DNA of 64,000 nucleotides from Acholeplasma granularum ATCC 19168 (GCF_000526235.1 NZ_JAFR01000009.1:86807-150806); one strand, 5' to 3'. Counted from the stretch's first letter, positions 17,461 to 28,896 are shown. The notes: generated from the sequence alone by a model not told the origin. Numbers and translations: made by a program.

Positions 17461-20400
17461 ATGAAAAAATTACTATCAATCATGTTAGTAGCATTATTTG
17501 CACTAGTTCTAGTAACGAATCAATCATTCGCATTAGAAAAAACTTACTTATATAATGGTGTTAACCATGAATTTGGCACCAAAGAAGCTAAAACTGTTTA
17601 TAACGCAGAATTAACTACAACGACACCTGTTACATTTACAGGTGAGAGTGCATTAACTAGTATTACAAAAACAACTTCATCACCAAATGCAGTACTTGCA
17701 AATCTTACAATCGAAAATGATACACAACTTAATCAAAATGTTTATAGTTTAAATACAAGCAATATAAGTGGTGTAACAAGTGGCAACGCAATTTCAGAGA
17801 TGAAAATGGGTAGATTAGCAAATGTAGTTGCAGCTGATGATAATTCAACTGGTAATTCAACTGCACTACATTTAGATATTAATTATGTAACATACGAAGT
17901 AAGCTGGTTCCAATTATTCGCTAGAAATGGTGGTAAAATTGGTGGAGCAAACACAAATGTATTAGGTAAAATTATGCATATGCGTTGGATTAGTGGACCA
18001 GGAACAAATCTATATTTTGGTAATGCCGATTCAGCAAATGCAACAAACTATAACCTTCCAAATACAAACTTTAAATTATGGGAAGATTTCTCTATTAATA
18101 AATGGTATAAATTAGTCATCGTATTAAATGACAATGGTGCTAAAGAACAAGATTCAATTGATTATTTTGTTGATGGTAAACACATGTTTACTAAAGTGGG
18201 TTTAGCTGTTGATTTTAATCAAAATATCGAAGACTTAACAATTACTCAACAAGCATCAGGTGCAAAATCAAATCAAATCAAATTTGCACATATTTATACA
18301 ACAAAGTTAAACCGTGCAACACAAATTAATGCAGCAAATAAAACAGTAACAACAGGAGAAGAGTTTCAATACGAATTAGACCTTGTTGGCCCAAATGTAG
18401 ATAATAGAGTAACATTTGATCAATATGATGTTCAAATTGAAAATGAATCAATTCTTACATATGATGCACAATCAAACAAATTCTTAGCACTTAATGTAGA
18501 AGAGGCAACTTCAACAAATGTAACATTTACATTAACATCTACTAAAGATGAAGAACCTGCAATTGCAAAAACAGTAAGTGTTACAGTTGAACCAACAACT
18601 GAGGATATCTTACCTACATCTGTAAATCAAGAAAATTTATTAGGTGATTTAAAATTAGTAGTTGGTGAAAGACTAAATTTAAATGGATTATTTAGTGTAA
18701 GCCCTGAAACAACTACAAATAAAACATTAACATATACAATCACTGACTTATCAAATGATGTTGTTAGTGTTCAAGGAAATGAACTTGTTGGGGTATCAGC
18801 AGGAAGTAAACAATTAACTGTTACATCAGTTGCAGATCCAACTAAAACAATCACAGTAAATATAGAAGTAAAAAATGCAATTATTGAAGGATTAAATGAC
18901 TTTAATATTGCAACAACATACCCAGAATCTAATCCAACAAACTTTATTGATGGATGGGCATCACGTGGTTCAGGTTCAAAAACTTATGGCCTTGTTGATA
19001 TGTATTTAGATCCAGTATTTGGAGTTGTACCTAGAATTAATGGTGCAGGACTAGCAGCAAATGCTGGTGCAACAACAATATTTAACAGAATATTATTTAA
19101 TGAAGAAACACCATTTGTTGCTGATAAAGATTATATCTTAAGAGGATATATAAAAGTTGAAGGTACAAACTTAGGTAGTCACCGTGGTGAAGTAAAAATC
19201 TTAGTACTAAAAGAAGGTAATACTGCACTTGGTAGTGCACTTCCTTATACAACAGCTTTCCAACTTGCAAACAATGCAGGTAATCAAGACAGATGGGTAT
19301 ACTTTGAAACATCACCAATTAATGCTGACATATTAGCAGGTGCAATTGGTTTCCAAATAGAAGCTATTTCTTGGAATAGCAATGATGGAGCGAATGTATC
19401 ATTTGCTAACTTTGGATTTGTAGAACAAGATACAGTTCAAATGATCAGTTCACAATTTGTTTACAATAACGAACTGGCAACAGATATGACAGCTAATTTA
19501 AATGATGAATTACAATTTGGTATTAAATATGTTCCAAGTAAAGCAACATCAGATGTTTTATATCAAACATCAAACGAAGAAGTTGCAACAGTAGATGCAA
19601 ACGGACTAGTTAAAATTGTAGGTTACGGTACAGTAGAAATTTCTTCAACTGTAAACACAGTAACAAGTACTATAACAATTACTGTACAAAATCCTGTAAA
19701 CTCAATTGTTGTTGATAAAAATGAATTAGACATCATTGCTGGTCAAAATGGAGTTGTAAATGTAACAATCAATCCAGCAGATTATACAGATGTTATTGAA
19801 GTGATTGTTGAAAATGATGCAGTTATTTCATATACATTTGTTGAAGGTCAACTTACAATTACAGGTAAATCAATAGGTAGTTCAAAAATAACTGTAAAAG
19901 TTCAAGGTAAAGCAATCGAACAAGTTATTGATGTTACAGTATTAGACGTACCTGTTACAAATATCACATTACGTGTAGATGGTGAAGAAGTTACATCCCT
20001 AAATGGTGTGGAAACATCATCAATCACATTACAAGCTGTTGTATCACCTGTAACAAGAGTAGATAAAACAGTTACTTATCAATCATCTAATGAATCTGTA
20101 TTTACAGTATCAGCATCAGGTGTTATTACACTTCTAGCACCAGGAACTGCAGAACTTACAGTAAAAGCTGGTGACTTTGAAAAAGTAGTAGAAGTTACAG
20201 TTACAGCAGAGCAAGTACTTGCAACTGACATCATTGTTGATGTGGAATCACTTACATTAAAAGTTGATGGAAAAGGAAAAATTAATGCTACATTAAATCC
20301 AACAAACGCATCAGGCACAATAAGTTTTACATCATCAAACCCATCTGTTGTAACAGTTGATGAAGCAGGTAATGTTACTGCAATTTCAAGTGGTGAGGCA

Positions 20401-20571
20401 CAAATTATTATTACAAGTGGTGTTTTAAGTCAAACAGTTGATGTAGTAGTTGAACAAGAATCAACAAGTTCAAATAATTCATTAATTGTAATACTTTCTT
20501 CAATCGGTGCAGTCATACTACTAGCAGGAGCTACAGCGTTTATAATCGTTAAAAAGAAAAGAGTTGTTTAA
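17461..20571 (+). CDS. Large membrane-anchored surface protein with LamG-like and Big2 Ig-like domains
   Basis: A 1036-residue exported protein. Residues 1-25 are a Sec signal peptide (KKLLSIMLVALFALVLV...SFA). A LamG/concanavalin-like domain (about 60-285) contains FSINKWYKLVIVLN and DGKHMF. From about 290 to 990 come several Ig-like modules of the bacterial Big2 type, recognised by recurring SxNxxVxTVDxxGxVT patterns; a carbohydrate-binding-like region is at about 480-660. One C-terminal membrane helix (about 1010-1030) is followed by KKKRVV. There is no LPXTG motif. It probably binds polysaccharide at the surface. No catalytic motif was recognised. It sits 6 nt before the lyase gene. Confidence 0.82.
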   Translation: MKKLLSIMLVALFALVLVTNQSFALEKTYLYNGVNHEFGTKEAKTVYNAELTTTTPVTFTGESALTSITKTTSSPNAVLANLTIENDTQLNQNVYSLNTSNISGVTSGNAISEMKMGRLANVVAADDNSTGNSTALHLDINYVTYEVSWFQLFARNGGKIGGANTNVLGKIMHMRWISGPGTNLYFGNADSANATNYNLPNTNFKLWEDFSINKWYKLVIVLNDNGAKEQDSIDYFVDGKHMFTKVGLAVDFNQNIEDLTITQQASGAKSNQIKFAHIYTTKLNRATQINAANKTVTTGEEFQYELDLVGPNVDNRVTFDQYDVQIENESILTYDAQSNKFLALNVEEATSTNVTFTLTSTKDEEPAIAKTVSVTVEPTTEDILPTSVNQENLLGDLKLVVGERLNLNGLFSVSPETTTNKTLTYTITDLSNDVVSVQGNELVGVSAGSKQLTVTSVADPTKTITVNIEVKNAIIEGLNDFNIATTYPESNPTNFIDGWASRGSGSKTYGLVDMYLDPVFGVVPRINGAGLAANAGATTIFNRILFNEETPFVADKDYILRGYIKVEGTNLGSHRGEVKILVLKEGNTALGSALPYTTAFQLANNAGNQDRWVYFETSPINADILAGAIGFQIEAISWNSNDGANVSFANFGFVEQDTVQMISSQFVYNNELATDMTANLNDELQFGIKYVPSKATSDVLYQTSNEEVATVDANGLVKIVGYGTVEISSTVNTVTSTITITVQNPVNSIVVDKNELDIIAGQNGVVNVTINPADYTDVIEVIVENDAVISYTFVEGQLTITGKSIGSSKITVKVQGKAIEQVIDVTVLDVPVTNITLRVDGEEVTSLNGVETSSITLQAVVSPVTRVDKTVTYQSSNESVFTVSASGVITLLAPGTAELTVKAGDFEKVVEVTVTAEQVLATDIIVDVESLTLKVDGKGKINATLNPTNASGTISFTSSNPSVVTVDEAGNVTAISSGEAQIIITSGVLSQTVDVVVEQESTSSNNSLIVILSSIGAVILLAGATAFIIVKKKRVV

Positions 20572-20576
20572 AAATT

Positions 20577-23500
20577 ATGATAAAAATATCAAGTAAAATT
20601 TTAATAATTCTAAATCTATTTATTATAAGTTTTTTGATATTTGGAAATAATCTAGTATATGGGGTAACGGAAGTTGCCCCTATCCTGGTTATAGATGGTC
20701 AAACCATCGAACTAGATGTCGCAGATACTTATATACTTGAAGATAAGTTTTTTGGTTATGTTTCAGATAAAGAAAACCTGATTTGGAATGTTATTGATAA
20801 TGATGCAATATATTTTGTTGAAGAAACATTTAAAATATATGCTTTAAGTGCAGGTGAGGCAGTTATTTCTGTAAAATCAGCAGATAATTTACTATCATCA
20901 GAATTCACTATTGTTGTCAAAAAAGTTAATTTATATCCACAAGGTGATTTTGAACATTTCGCTTCAAACTCACAATGGACTGCAAGTAACCAATCAATTA
21001 ATGATTGGAGATTATATACAGGTAATGCACCGGTTACAGAAAACCAAATTGTTAAAATTGATGAGGTCATGCGTGATGGTTTATTAACTAAAACAGTACA
21101 TGCTGAACATAAAGAAATTGCTTATAGTACAATTTATAGTCATGTAGAACTACCTGGACCAGGATATTATTATGTAGAGTTTGATATGAAGGGTGAAGAT
21201 ATTAGAAACCAAAGAGTATTTGGGCGTTTCAATGTCAATCAACCAACAGCAACTCAAACAATTGGAATGAATGGAACATTTGATTGGCAATCATTTAGAT
21301 CAGATGTTGTTGAAGTGACAGGTCAAACCTTACAAGTCGAACTTTATGGTGCAAACTATATTGGTAAAACTTGGTATGATAATGTTGCAATTTATAGAAC
21401 AGTTAAAAAAGATTATTTTGGTTACGAACTGAATACAAATTTAATTAACTTAACTGTAGGTAATACTTTTAATGTTGTACCTTCTGTGAATCCAGAATCA
21501 CAAATAGATTTTGTATTCTACTATGAAACACTTAATCCTGAAATTGCAACAGTTGACCGTTTTGGTCAAGTTACAGCAATCTCTAATGGTATAACAAAGT
21601 TAATTGTAAGAGACAAAGAATTAGGAATTGAAAAAAGTGTTTATGTACTTGTAGGAGAAGAATCTCCACTTCAAGCACCTGCAATAGATATTGTTATGGG
21701 TGAAGATGAAACTAAAGTACATGAAATAACAATTACAGGTAATACAAATAATGTTGTTGCTTATAAATACACAAATCCAGAATTTGGTAATTACTATATA
21801 AAAGATAATAATACTATCGTATATTCACCAAACAAAAACTTTAATTCCGAACAACTTCACAGTTTAAAAGGCACATCATATGATACATTTAAAGTTGTAT
21901 TATATGAAGAAAATGTTGGTTATAAATTTGTTGATGTATCAGTTTTAGTTGAAGCAAAAGATGATCCTGCAACTGTTGTAGAATTCTGGCAAAGTACTCA
22001 GAAAAACACTAAATTAAGTAATGGGTATGTTCAAATTATATCTAAAGATATTGAAACCGAAATCCCAGAAGTTAAAATGGCAGATTTAAATAAAGATGGT
22101 AAATTAGCCTTAAAATCTAATGCTTATGAAAAAATAACAACTAAACTAGAAAATGGAACATTAACTGGTGAGTCTTTAAATGGTGGAACAATTCAAATTC
22201 TTGAAGATGGTAAAACACTACCAATTCAAGACAGATATTTCCCAGCACTATCAAAACTCATTTATGGTGTGACCTATGAATTTACACCAGCAGTTGATTT
22301 CTTTGGTTATGACTATTTTAATATTGAAATTACTAATGGAACTAAAAAAACTATATTTAAAGTAACCGTTTATGTAGCACCAGATGCAGTTGATTTTAAA
22401 TTTGACGAAACTGATTTTAGTGGTGTTTATGTATTAGGTAATGATGAATGGTTAGAAGAAACAAGACAAGCTTATACAAATAATGATCCATATATTACAC
22501 GTTGGATTGATGAATATAAAGACCAATTTGCAGTATACAATCCAACAGGTGTACCTGCAAATGCACGTTCAGGATTAGAACATTTAGGTGTTTTATATCA
22601 AACAACTAAAGATCCTAAATTTGCGACTATGGCATGGAATCAATTAAATGAAATTACTAAAGACAACACCTTTAGTGGTGGTGATGGTACAAAACGTTCA
22701 TCATGGGGTGGTGCAAGTAATGGATTCTTAGATGCTGCCATGGTTACATATTCCGTAGCATTTACTTATAATTTAATTTATGAAACACTAGATGATGCAC
22801 AGAAACTACAAGTTGTTCGTGCATTATATGAAGAAGGATTCTACTGGTTTGAAACCATTCAAAACCCGAATGTACTGCTTCATGGTAATAACCACAACAT
22901 GCTAATCAACGGTAACCTTGCGATTGCAGCATTAGCTGTTATGAGCTATGAAGGTGAAATTGATGTTAAAGTTGATGGTATTGAAAAAACAATTAATGTT
23001 AAAGAAATGGCATCTGAAGTAGTTTCATATGCATATGAACTTTTACAAGTAGCATTAGTACACTACAGTCCAAGTGGAGGTTTCCCAGAAGGACCTGGTT
23101 ATAGTTATTATGCACACCGTAATATTATTTCTTTATTAGCAACCCTAAAAAATATTTATGGTGGTAATTCATTTGATGAACTATATACATTTGGATTAAC
23201 GAACCTAGACGGTATTTTAAAATATCCTGAATACACATTATATGCATCAACACCAAACAATGATATGTTCTACTATAATGAAGGTGGAGCAAGTATTAAT
23301 CAACCAGGATTATTATGGTATGCGCGTATGGATGAAAAATACATTCCATATACATTAATTAACAAAATTATTTTTGAACAAGGTACAAACTCAATTTTAG
23401 GACTTCTATGGTATAAACCAGGTTCATTTGATAATTTAGATGTATCTAAAGTAAGACCTTTAGATGCACTACTTGAAGTACACGAATTTGCATCATTTAG

Positions 23501-25094
23501 AAATGGCTTTGGAGATAATTTTGGAATTTATGCAGCACTTAAAGGATTTGATCCAACATCTAATCTATTTACACATAAATCATTAGACTCAGGAACTTTT
23601 GAACTGGTTGCATACGGTGAAAAATTTATTGAAAACTTTAGTCATGAAGACTATCAAGTATCCGTTCCACCAGGTTTCTGGGATTATGATTATGGCCGCT
23701 GGACATACTATAAAAAACAACCACAAGGGCACAATACAGTTATATTTAACCCACTAGATAATCCAGTATTACAACAAGATCCATATGAACATGCTCCAAT
23801 TACAAAATTTGTTACTGAAGCATCAGGTGGTTATGCAATATTAAATTTATCAGATGTTTATAAACAAAACGTATTAACATATGAACGCGGACTAAAACTT
23901 GATGAAAACCGCTCAGTAGTGACAATTCAAGATGAATTTACATTACGTAAAGAATCTGAATTCTACTGGTCAGCACATACAAAAGCAAACATTGAAATTA
24001 TCAATGATAAATTAGCAGCACTATCATTAAATGGTAAAAAAGTATATGTAAAAATCAATAGTGATTTAGGCACATTTGAAAAAATGTCTGCAAATACACC
24101 ATTACCTGGTACTTCTGCAAGATTCTTTAATTTAGATAATGAAGGTATCAACAAACTCATCATTCATGGTAAAAACATTACACAGGGACAAATTTCAGTA
24201 TCATTTATACCATCAATGAATGATTTAGATAGTAATTCATTAGATAAAGAAGTTACAAACTTAAATGATTGGACAATTACCGATACAAACTTTGAAAATG
24301 ACATCCAAGTAGAAGATATTAGTTTTGATGGGGTTACCGGTAATCAATTTAAATATGAATTTATTCCATACCAATATAGTTACTTAGTAAAATTAAGTCA
24401 AACAGAACAATTTGTACCAAAACTAAATGTTGCATATGATAAAGATTTATATGAAGTAGAAATTATCAATGCAAAAACATTTGGTCAATTATCATACGTA
24501 CATGTAAAGGATAAATCAACAAATCAAACAAGAACATATAAATATAGATTCATGGTTGATATATTTGTTGATGGATACGATACATTTACCAGGCATGAAA
24601 ATGTTGTCGCACAAAGTGATTCTGAAAATGTTAACTATTTAATTGATGATGATAGACAAACAATATGGAGAAACATAGATCGTAGCGAAGTAATTTTTGA
24701 TTTAGGACAAACAAAACGCGTTTCAAATATATCAATGCGTTTTACAAGTGGTATTATATATACATACTACTTTGATATTTATGCAGGTGATAGTCTAGAT
24801 AATTTAGAGCCAGTATATTATGCAGGGTATAGTACAAATGCCATCGGTGATGAAATGTTTTCATTAGGTGAAGTAAATGCAAGATATGTAAAAATTGTAT
24901 TTAACGGCAATAATGACAACTATGAATCCGCAATCTCAAGAGTTAACTTCTATGATAACAACTTAGAATATACAGAAGAAGTAACAGTTTCAAATAATAA
25001 CCTTTGGATTTATATTTCATTAGGATCTGTAAGTTTAATTGGTATTTCAGCTTTAGCTGTAGTGTTAATTACAAAAAGAAAAAAGATTAAGTAG
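20577..25094 (+). CDS. Membrane-anchored heparinase II/III-like polysaccharide lyase
   Basis: A 1505-residue exported lyase. It has an N-terminal signal peptide (about 1-29), Ig-like and carbohydrate-binding-like modules up to about residue 600, then an alpha-helical toroid (about 610-950). The toroid contains NNHNMLINGNLAI and PSGGFPEGPGYSYYAHRN, with the Asn, His, Glu and Tyr pattern of heparinase II-type lyases. A beta-sandwich with GHNTVIFN follows (about 1050). An F5/8 type C (discoidin) domain (about 1340-1465) includes LIDDDRQTIWR. A single membrane helix and KRKKIK end it. It would cleave sulfated or acidic polysaccharide outside the cell. The precise lyase family and substrate are not settled. 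Confidence 0.83.
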   Translation: MIKISSKILIILNLFIISFLIFGNNLVYGVTEVAPILVIDGQTIELDVADTYILEDKFFGYVSDKENLIWNVIDNDAIYFVEETFKIYALSAGEAVISVKSADNLLSSEFTIVVKKVNLYPQGDFEHFASNSQWTASNQSINDWRLYTGNAPVTENQIVKIDEVMRDGLLTKTVHAEHKEIAYSTIYSHVELPGPGYYYVEFDMKGEDIRNQRVFGRFNVNQPTATQTIGMNGTFDWQSFRSDVVEVTGQTLQVELYGANYIGKTWYDNVAIYRTVKKDYFGYELNTNLINLTVGNTFNVVPSVNPESQIDFVFYYETLNPEIATVDRFGQVTAISNGITKLIVRDKELGIEKSVYVLVGEESPLQAPAIDIVMGEDETKVHEITITGNTNNVVAYKYTNPEFGNYYIKDNNTIVYSPNKNFNSEQLHSLKGTSYDTFKVVLYEENVGYKFVDVSVLVEAKDDPATVVEFWQSTQKNTKLSNGYVQIISKDIETEIPEVKMADLNKDGKLALKSNAYEKITTKLENGTLTGESLNGGTIQILEDGKTLPIQDRYFPALSKLIYGVTYEFTPAVDFFGYDYFNIEITNGTKKTIFKVTVYVAPDAVDFKFDETDFSGVYVLGNDEWLEETRQAYTNNDPYITRWIDEYKDQFAVYNPTGVPANARSGLEHLGVLYQTTKDPKFATMAWNQLNEITKDNTFSGGDGTKRSSWGGASNGFLDAAMVTYSVAFTYNLIYETLDDAQKLQVVRALYEEGFYWFETIQNPNVLLHGNNHNMLINGNLAIAALAVMSYEGEIDVKVDGIEKTINVKEMASEVVSYAYELLQVALVHYSPSGGFPEGPGYSYYAHRNIISLLATLKNIYGGNSFDELYTFGLTNLDGILKYPEYTLYASTPNNDMFYYNEGGASINQPGLLWYARMDEKYIPYTLINKIIFEQGTNSILGLLWYKPGSFDNLDVSKVRPLDALLEVHEFASFRNGFGDNFGIYAALKGFDPTSNLFTHKSLDSGTFELVAYGEKFIENFSHEDYQVSVPPGFWDYDYGRWTYYKKQPQGHNTVIFNPLDNPVLQQDPYEHAPITKFVTEASGGYAILNLSDVYKQNVLTYERGLKLDENRSVVTIQDEFTLRKESEFYWSAHTKANIEIINDKLAALSLNGKKVYVKINSDLGTFEKMSANTPLPGTSARFFNLDNEGINKLIIHGKNITQGQISVSFIPSMNDLDSNSLDKEVTNLNDWTITDTNFENDIQVEDISFDGVTGNQFKYEFIPYQYSYLVKLSQTEQFVPKLNVAYDKDLYEVEIINAKTFGQLSYVHVKDKSTNQTRTYKYRFMVDIFVDGYDTFTRHENVVAQSDSENVNYLIDDDRQTIWRNIDRSEVIFDLGQTKRVSNISMRFTSGIIYTYYFDIYAGDSLDNLEPVYYAGYSTNAIGDEMFSLGEVNARYVKIVFNGNNDNYESAISRVNFYDNNLEYTEEVTVSNNNLWIYISLGSVSLIGISALAVVLITKRKKIK

Positions 25095-25105
25095 AGGTCA
25101 AATAT

Positions 25106-26656
25106 ATGAAAAAAATATTTAGTTTAATCTCAGTTATCATCTTAGCTTTCATTTTAGTAGCTTGTGGTGGTGGCAATAAAAAAGGAGATTTAACAATCTT
25201 CTTATACCAAGAACAAGTGGTTTATAACAAAGACATGCCAGTGTTTAAAACAGTAAATGATCAGTTAGGTATCAACTTAAGAGGTTATCTACAACGTTAT
25301 GATAGTGACTACCGTAATAGATTTACAACAGGTGGATTCCGTTCTAACTTAGTAATTTATGATCAAGATACCATTGAATCTTATGGATTTAATGGAACAT
25401 ATATTGACTTAACTGACTTAATTGATACACACGCTCCAAACATTAAATCATTTTTTGATGCAAACCCTGAACAAAAAGCATGGGCAACTGCATCTGATGG
25501 TAAAATCTATGGTGTTCCATTTTATACAGATGGAAGTACAGCAAAAGCTTACTTTGTAAGAAAAGACTGGGTTGACACATTAAGAGCAGCGAACAAATTA
25601 ACAAACATACCTGAGGACTTAAACACTCTTACCGTACTTGACTTTGAAAACTTACTAAAAGCATTCAAAGATAATCGTCAATTACTAACAACTCAAGCAA
25701 ACATCTACCCATTCTTTGATCAAGATGAAGATTTCTGGATTTCAGAATTAGCTAGTTTATGGCATGCTACAGGAGAGTTTTATGTAAGTAGTGAAAACGA
25801 AGTTGAATTTGGTCCAATCCAACCAGAATTTAAAACAGCTGTTGAAAATATTGCACGCTGGATGGAACTTGGTTTAATTGATCCAAACATTTTAGATGGT
25901 TCAAAAAATGATGATAGACAAACATATTTTGCTAGAAACGTAGGTGGTGCTACACGTGGTTGGATAGGTACAACATATTCATTTAATGATGATGTTTATT
26001 CAGATATCATGGTTGATGGATTTGAAGTTGTAGCAATCGCTCCACCAACACGCAGTGATGATACAAAATTAGAACCAACAATTAGAAAAGAAATTGGTAA
26101 AGTTGGTGCAATTTATAGTGGCACAACTGAGGCTGACCAAATCAAATTAATTAAGTGGATGGATTATTATTTTTCTGAGGCTGGTCAAGAACTTCTAAAC
26201 TTTGGTATATTAAATGAAACATATACTAAAGATGGAGAAAACTTCACATATACTGATAAAATTCTAAATGATAACGCAACAGCTACAGCAAACCTTTATA
26301 AATATGGTGCACAACTTCAAAGCCCTGGTATACAAAACTTTGCTTATGAAGCTGCATGGTTAAGCCCAGAAGCAGTTGCTGCAATGGAATTATATGTTGA
26401 CAATGGCTACCTAGATTATGGATACACAAAACTAATTTATCCAAACATTAAATTAAGCCGTCAAGAATATGCTGATGTTAACGCAGCACGTACTCAAATA
26501 ACAAACGAATTAAATCAACAACTCTACCAATGGATTGTTAATAAACAAGCATCTAAAGGTATTTCACAAACAGATTGGGATCAATTTGTGAATTTAATGA
26601 ATCAATCAGGTGCACAAAAAATCATCGACATTTATCAACAACACATCAACCAATAA
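25106..26656 (+). CDS. LplA-type carbohydrate ABC transporter substrate-binding lipoprotein
   Basis: The 516-residue extracellular binding component of the operon's importer. It starts with a lipoprotein signal peptide and the lipobox LVAC (Cys at about 20) followed by a Gly-rich linker, so it is anchored by lipid in the membrane. The mature part has the extracellular solute-binding family 1 look: KIYGVPFYTDGST, KAYFVRKDWVDTL, EFGPIQPEFK and WMDYYFSEAGQELLNFG. It resembles LplA/YtcQ proteins. It lies 11 nt after the lyase gene. It belongs with the permeases at 14.7-16.6 kb despite being separated by two giant surface genes. Confidence 0.9.
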   Translation: MKKIFSLISVIILAFILVACGGGNKKGDLTIFLYQEQVVYNKDMPVFKTVNDQLGINLRGYLQRYDSDYRNRFTTGGFRSNLVIYDQDTIESYGFNGTYIDLTDLIDTHAPNIKSFFDANPEQKAWATASDGKIYGVPFYTDGSTAKAYFVRKDWVDTLRAANKLTNIPEDLNTLTVLDFENLLKAFKDNRQLLTTQANIYPFFDQDEDFWISELASLWHATGEFYVSSENEVEFGPIQPEFKTAVENIARWMELGLIDPNILDGSKNDDRQTYFARNVGGATRGWIGTTYSFNDDVYSDIMVDGFEVVAIAPPTRSDDTKLEPTIRKEIGKVGAIYSGTTEADQIKLIKWMDYYFSEAGQELLNFGILNETYTKDGENFTYTDKILNDNATATANLYKYGAQLQSPGIQNFAYEAAWLSPEAVAAMELYVDNGYLDYGYTKLIYPNIKLSRQEYADVNAARTQITNELNQQLYQWIVNKQASKGISQTDWDQFVNLMNQSGAQKIIDIYQQHINQ

Positions 26657-26662
26657 ATATTA

Positions 26663-28894
26663 ATGAGAAAACTAATAGAAAAAGACATCAAAAATATTAA
26701 AAACATACGAAAGGATACGAAGGATAACTTTGTATTCTTTCGTTTTGTTTTATCTAAAGATATCAACCCATCAATATTAAAAATACATTCAAATAACCAT
26801 ACATATGATGTACATATATCAAATCAAGGCACATACCAAATATATATACCTTTTAGTACAAAAATATACCTTGAGCATCATACACCTCAATTATTTACAC
26901 AATTTGAATATTTAGAAAAAGATGATTCAAATCTAAAGATTATTGATTACTATAAAAATATATATTTAGTTCAAAAACCAATAATAAACTACTTACCGGA
27001 TGATATTAATACCTACATAAAAAATATAGAATTTAGACATTCTAGACAAATCACGAATGCCTTTAGATTAGTCTTGGAAAACATTCAAAACAAGATTAAA
27101 AAATCAAATAATGACTTCATAGAAGATATTCTAAATATCGATACACTTATAAATAAAGCTTATAACATCAATATAAACTATCCACAAAATTGGTGGGATT
27201 ATGAAATAGGTATACCTAAAGCAATTATGCGTATACTCGTACTAATTTATGATCATCTAGAAATTAACAATATACTATATTATCTAGACATAATTTATAG
27301 ATTTAGCCCTAAAGCTGACATCATGCATTATAGATGGGATGAAAGAAAACAACTTAAATCAACAGGTGCAAACCTTACAGATTTAATTGAAATAACCAAC
27401 TGGCGTTATATTTTTCATGAAGACTACAAACTATTAAAAAACAACTTTAAATTACTTATTAAAGTATTTGACTATGTAAAAACAGGTGATGGATTTTATA
27501 AAGACGGTTCATTTATACAACATGATTATGTTGCATATAATGGTGCTTACGGTGAAGTTTTATTAACAAACATCAGTTACTTAATGACTACATTTTTAAA
27601 GTCAAACATAAAGATTAATAAAGTATTAGATAAAATATTTACTTTAATTAAAAAACACTTTTTACCATTTATATTTAATGGATATTTTTTAGATACTTTA
27701 AGAGGAAGAAGTATCTCCAGATCAAATAACACTGATTTTTCTACAGCAAGCCGCATAATTAATGCAATACTTCGACTATCTTTATTATTTGATAATAAAA
27801 GAAAAAATATTATCATAAGATTAATTTCAGAAAACATACATCAAGAGTTTCAAATTGATGATGATTTAAAAGATATAATATTATTAAACAAAGAACTTAA
27901 AAAAACATCCCTTACAAGAAGTTATAATCAAATGAATCAATATGTATATCAATCGAAAAATCATTTTTTTGGTGTATCACTATCTAGTAAAAACATATTA
28001 ACTCATGAATATATGAATGGTGAAAATAAAAAAGGTTGGTATTTTAACTTAGGTTATACGCCACTTTATATTGGACCTAAATCAATCTACGAAAAAGGGT
28101 ATTACCCAACAATAAATCCATATTACTTAAGTGGGGTAACAAATTCTAATAAAGAAATATCATTAGACGAAGAAGGACTTCTTCACTTAAATCAAATGAC
28201 ATTTGGTTTAACACTTTCTAATCAAACATGGATTCATTTTGACCTAAATTCACCATTTGATCAAACAAAGGCAAACAAATCCTACCTCTTATTTGAACAA
28301 GGACTTCTTCAAATTGTAAGTAATGTAAATAGCAACTTAAATGTTCATACAACCATTTATAATTTAACTGATGTTGACCTAATAAGTAAAAATGAAATTA
28401 TTTTTGGTGGTAAGTCTTTAAATATACTATCTAATCAAGAACTCGTTTATGAAACTGAAAAACTTAAAGGTAGTTATAAAGATATAAATGACTTTGAATC
28501 AACAACACCTTATGAAAAAACATATTATAAAGCATATGCCGAACATAAAGATAATCATAATTTATGGTACATGCTGACACTTAAAACCAGTGATAAACTA
28601 CCTAAAGTTATAGTTTTACAAGATGATATTCATGTTGTAAACTATTTAAAATATACATATATAAATATATTCAATGATAAGTTATATGAATCAGACATAT
28701 TAATTGAAGGTACCGGAAATTACATATTATTTGAAAAAAACAATCAAAAACAACTATGGTTTAAAACCTTAAACCAAACCCAACTATCAAACATTAAAAT
28801 TACAAAATCAAATGTAGATTATGAAATACTTTCAAATAATAAATATAAATTTAGTGAACAAAACAAAATAATTAAGCTCACCTATGAGGTATAA
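26663..28894 (+). CDS. Polysaccharide lyase family 8-type enzyme without signal peptide
   Basis: A 743-residue homologue of hyaluronate and chondroitin AC lyases. The helical N-terminal domain contains NWWDYEIGIP (about 176-185). The catalytic set is visible: N237 in STGANLTD, H287 in SFIQHDYVAY, Y296 in NGAYGEVLL and R349/R353 in RGRSISR. The beta domain follows. Unlike most PL8 lyases it lacks any signal peptide and begins MRKLIEKDIK, so it may act inside the cell. It starts 6 nt after the lipoprotein stop with no clear ribosome binding site. AUA is used very often for Ile compared with the preceding genes. Confidence 0.85.
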   Translation: MRKLIEKDIKNIKNIRKDTKDNFVFFRFVLSKDINPSILKIHSNNHTYDVHISNQGTYQIYIPFSTKIYLEHHTPQLFTQFEYLEKDDSNLKIIDYYKNIYLVQKPIINYLPDDINTYIKNIEFRHSRQITNAFRLVLENIQNKIKKSNNDFIEDILNIDTLINKAYNININYPQNWWDYEIGIPKAIMRILVLIYDHLEINNILYYLDIIYRFSPKADIMHYRWDERKQLKSTGANLTDLIEITNWRYIFHEDYKLLKNNFKLLIKVFDYVKTGDGFYKDGSFIQHDYVAYNGAYGEVLLTNISYLMTTFLKSNIKINKVLDKIFTLIKKHFLPFIFNGYFLDTLRGRSISRSNNTDFSTASRIINAILRLSLLFDNKRKNIIIRLISENIHQEFQIDDDLKDIILLNKELKKTSLTRSYNQMNQYVYQSKNHFFGVSLSSKNILTHEYMNGENKKGWYFNLGYTPLYIGPKSIYEKGYYPTINPYYLSGVTNSNKEISLDEEGLLHLNQMTFGLTLSNQTWIHFDLNSPFDQTKANKSYLLFEQGLLQIVSNVNSNLNVHTTIYNLTDVDLISKNEIIFGGKSLNILSNQELVYETEKLKGSYKDINDFESTTPYEKTYYKAYAEHKDNHNLWYMLTLKTSDKLPKVIVLQDDIHVVNYLKYTYINIFNDKLYESDILIEGTGNYILFEKNNQKQLWFKTLNQTQLSNIKITKSNVDYEILSNNKYKFSEQNKIIKLTYEV

Positions 28895-28896
28895 TC

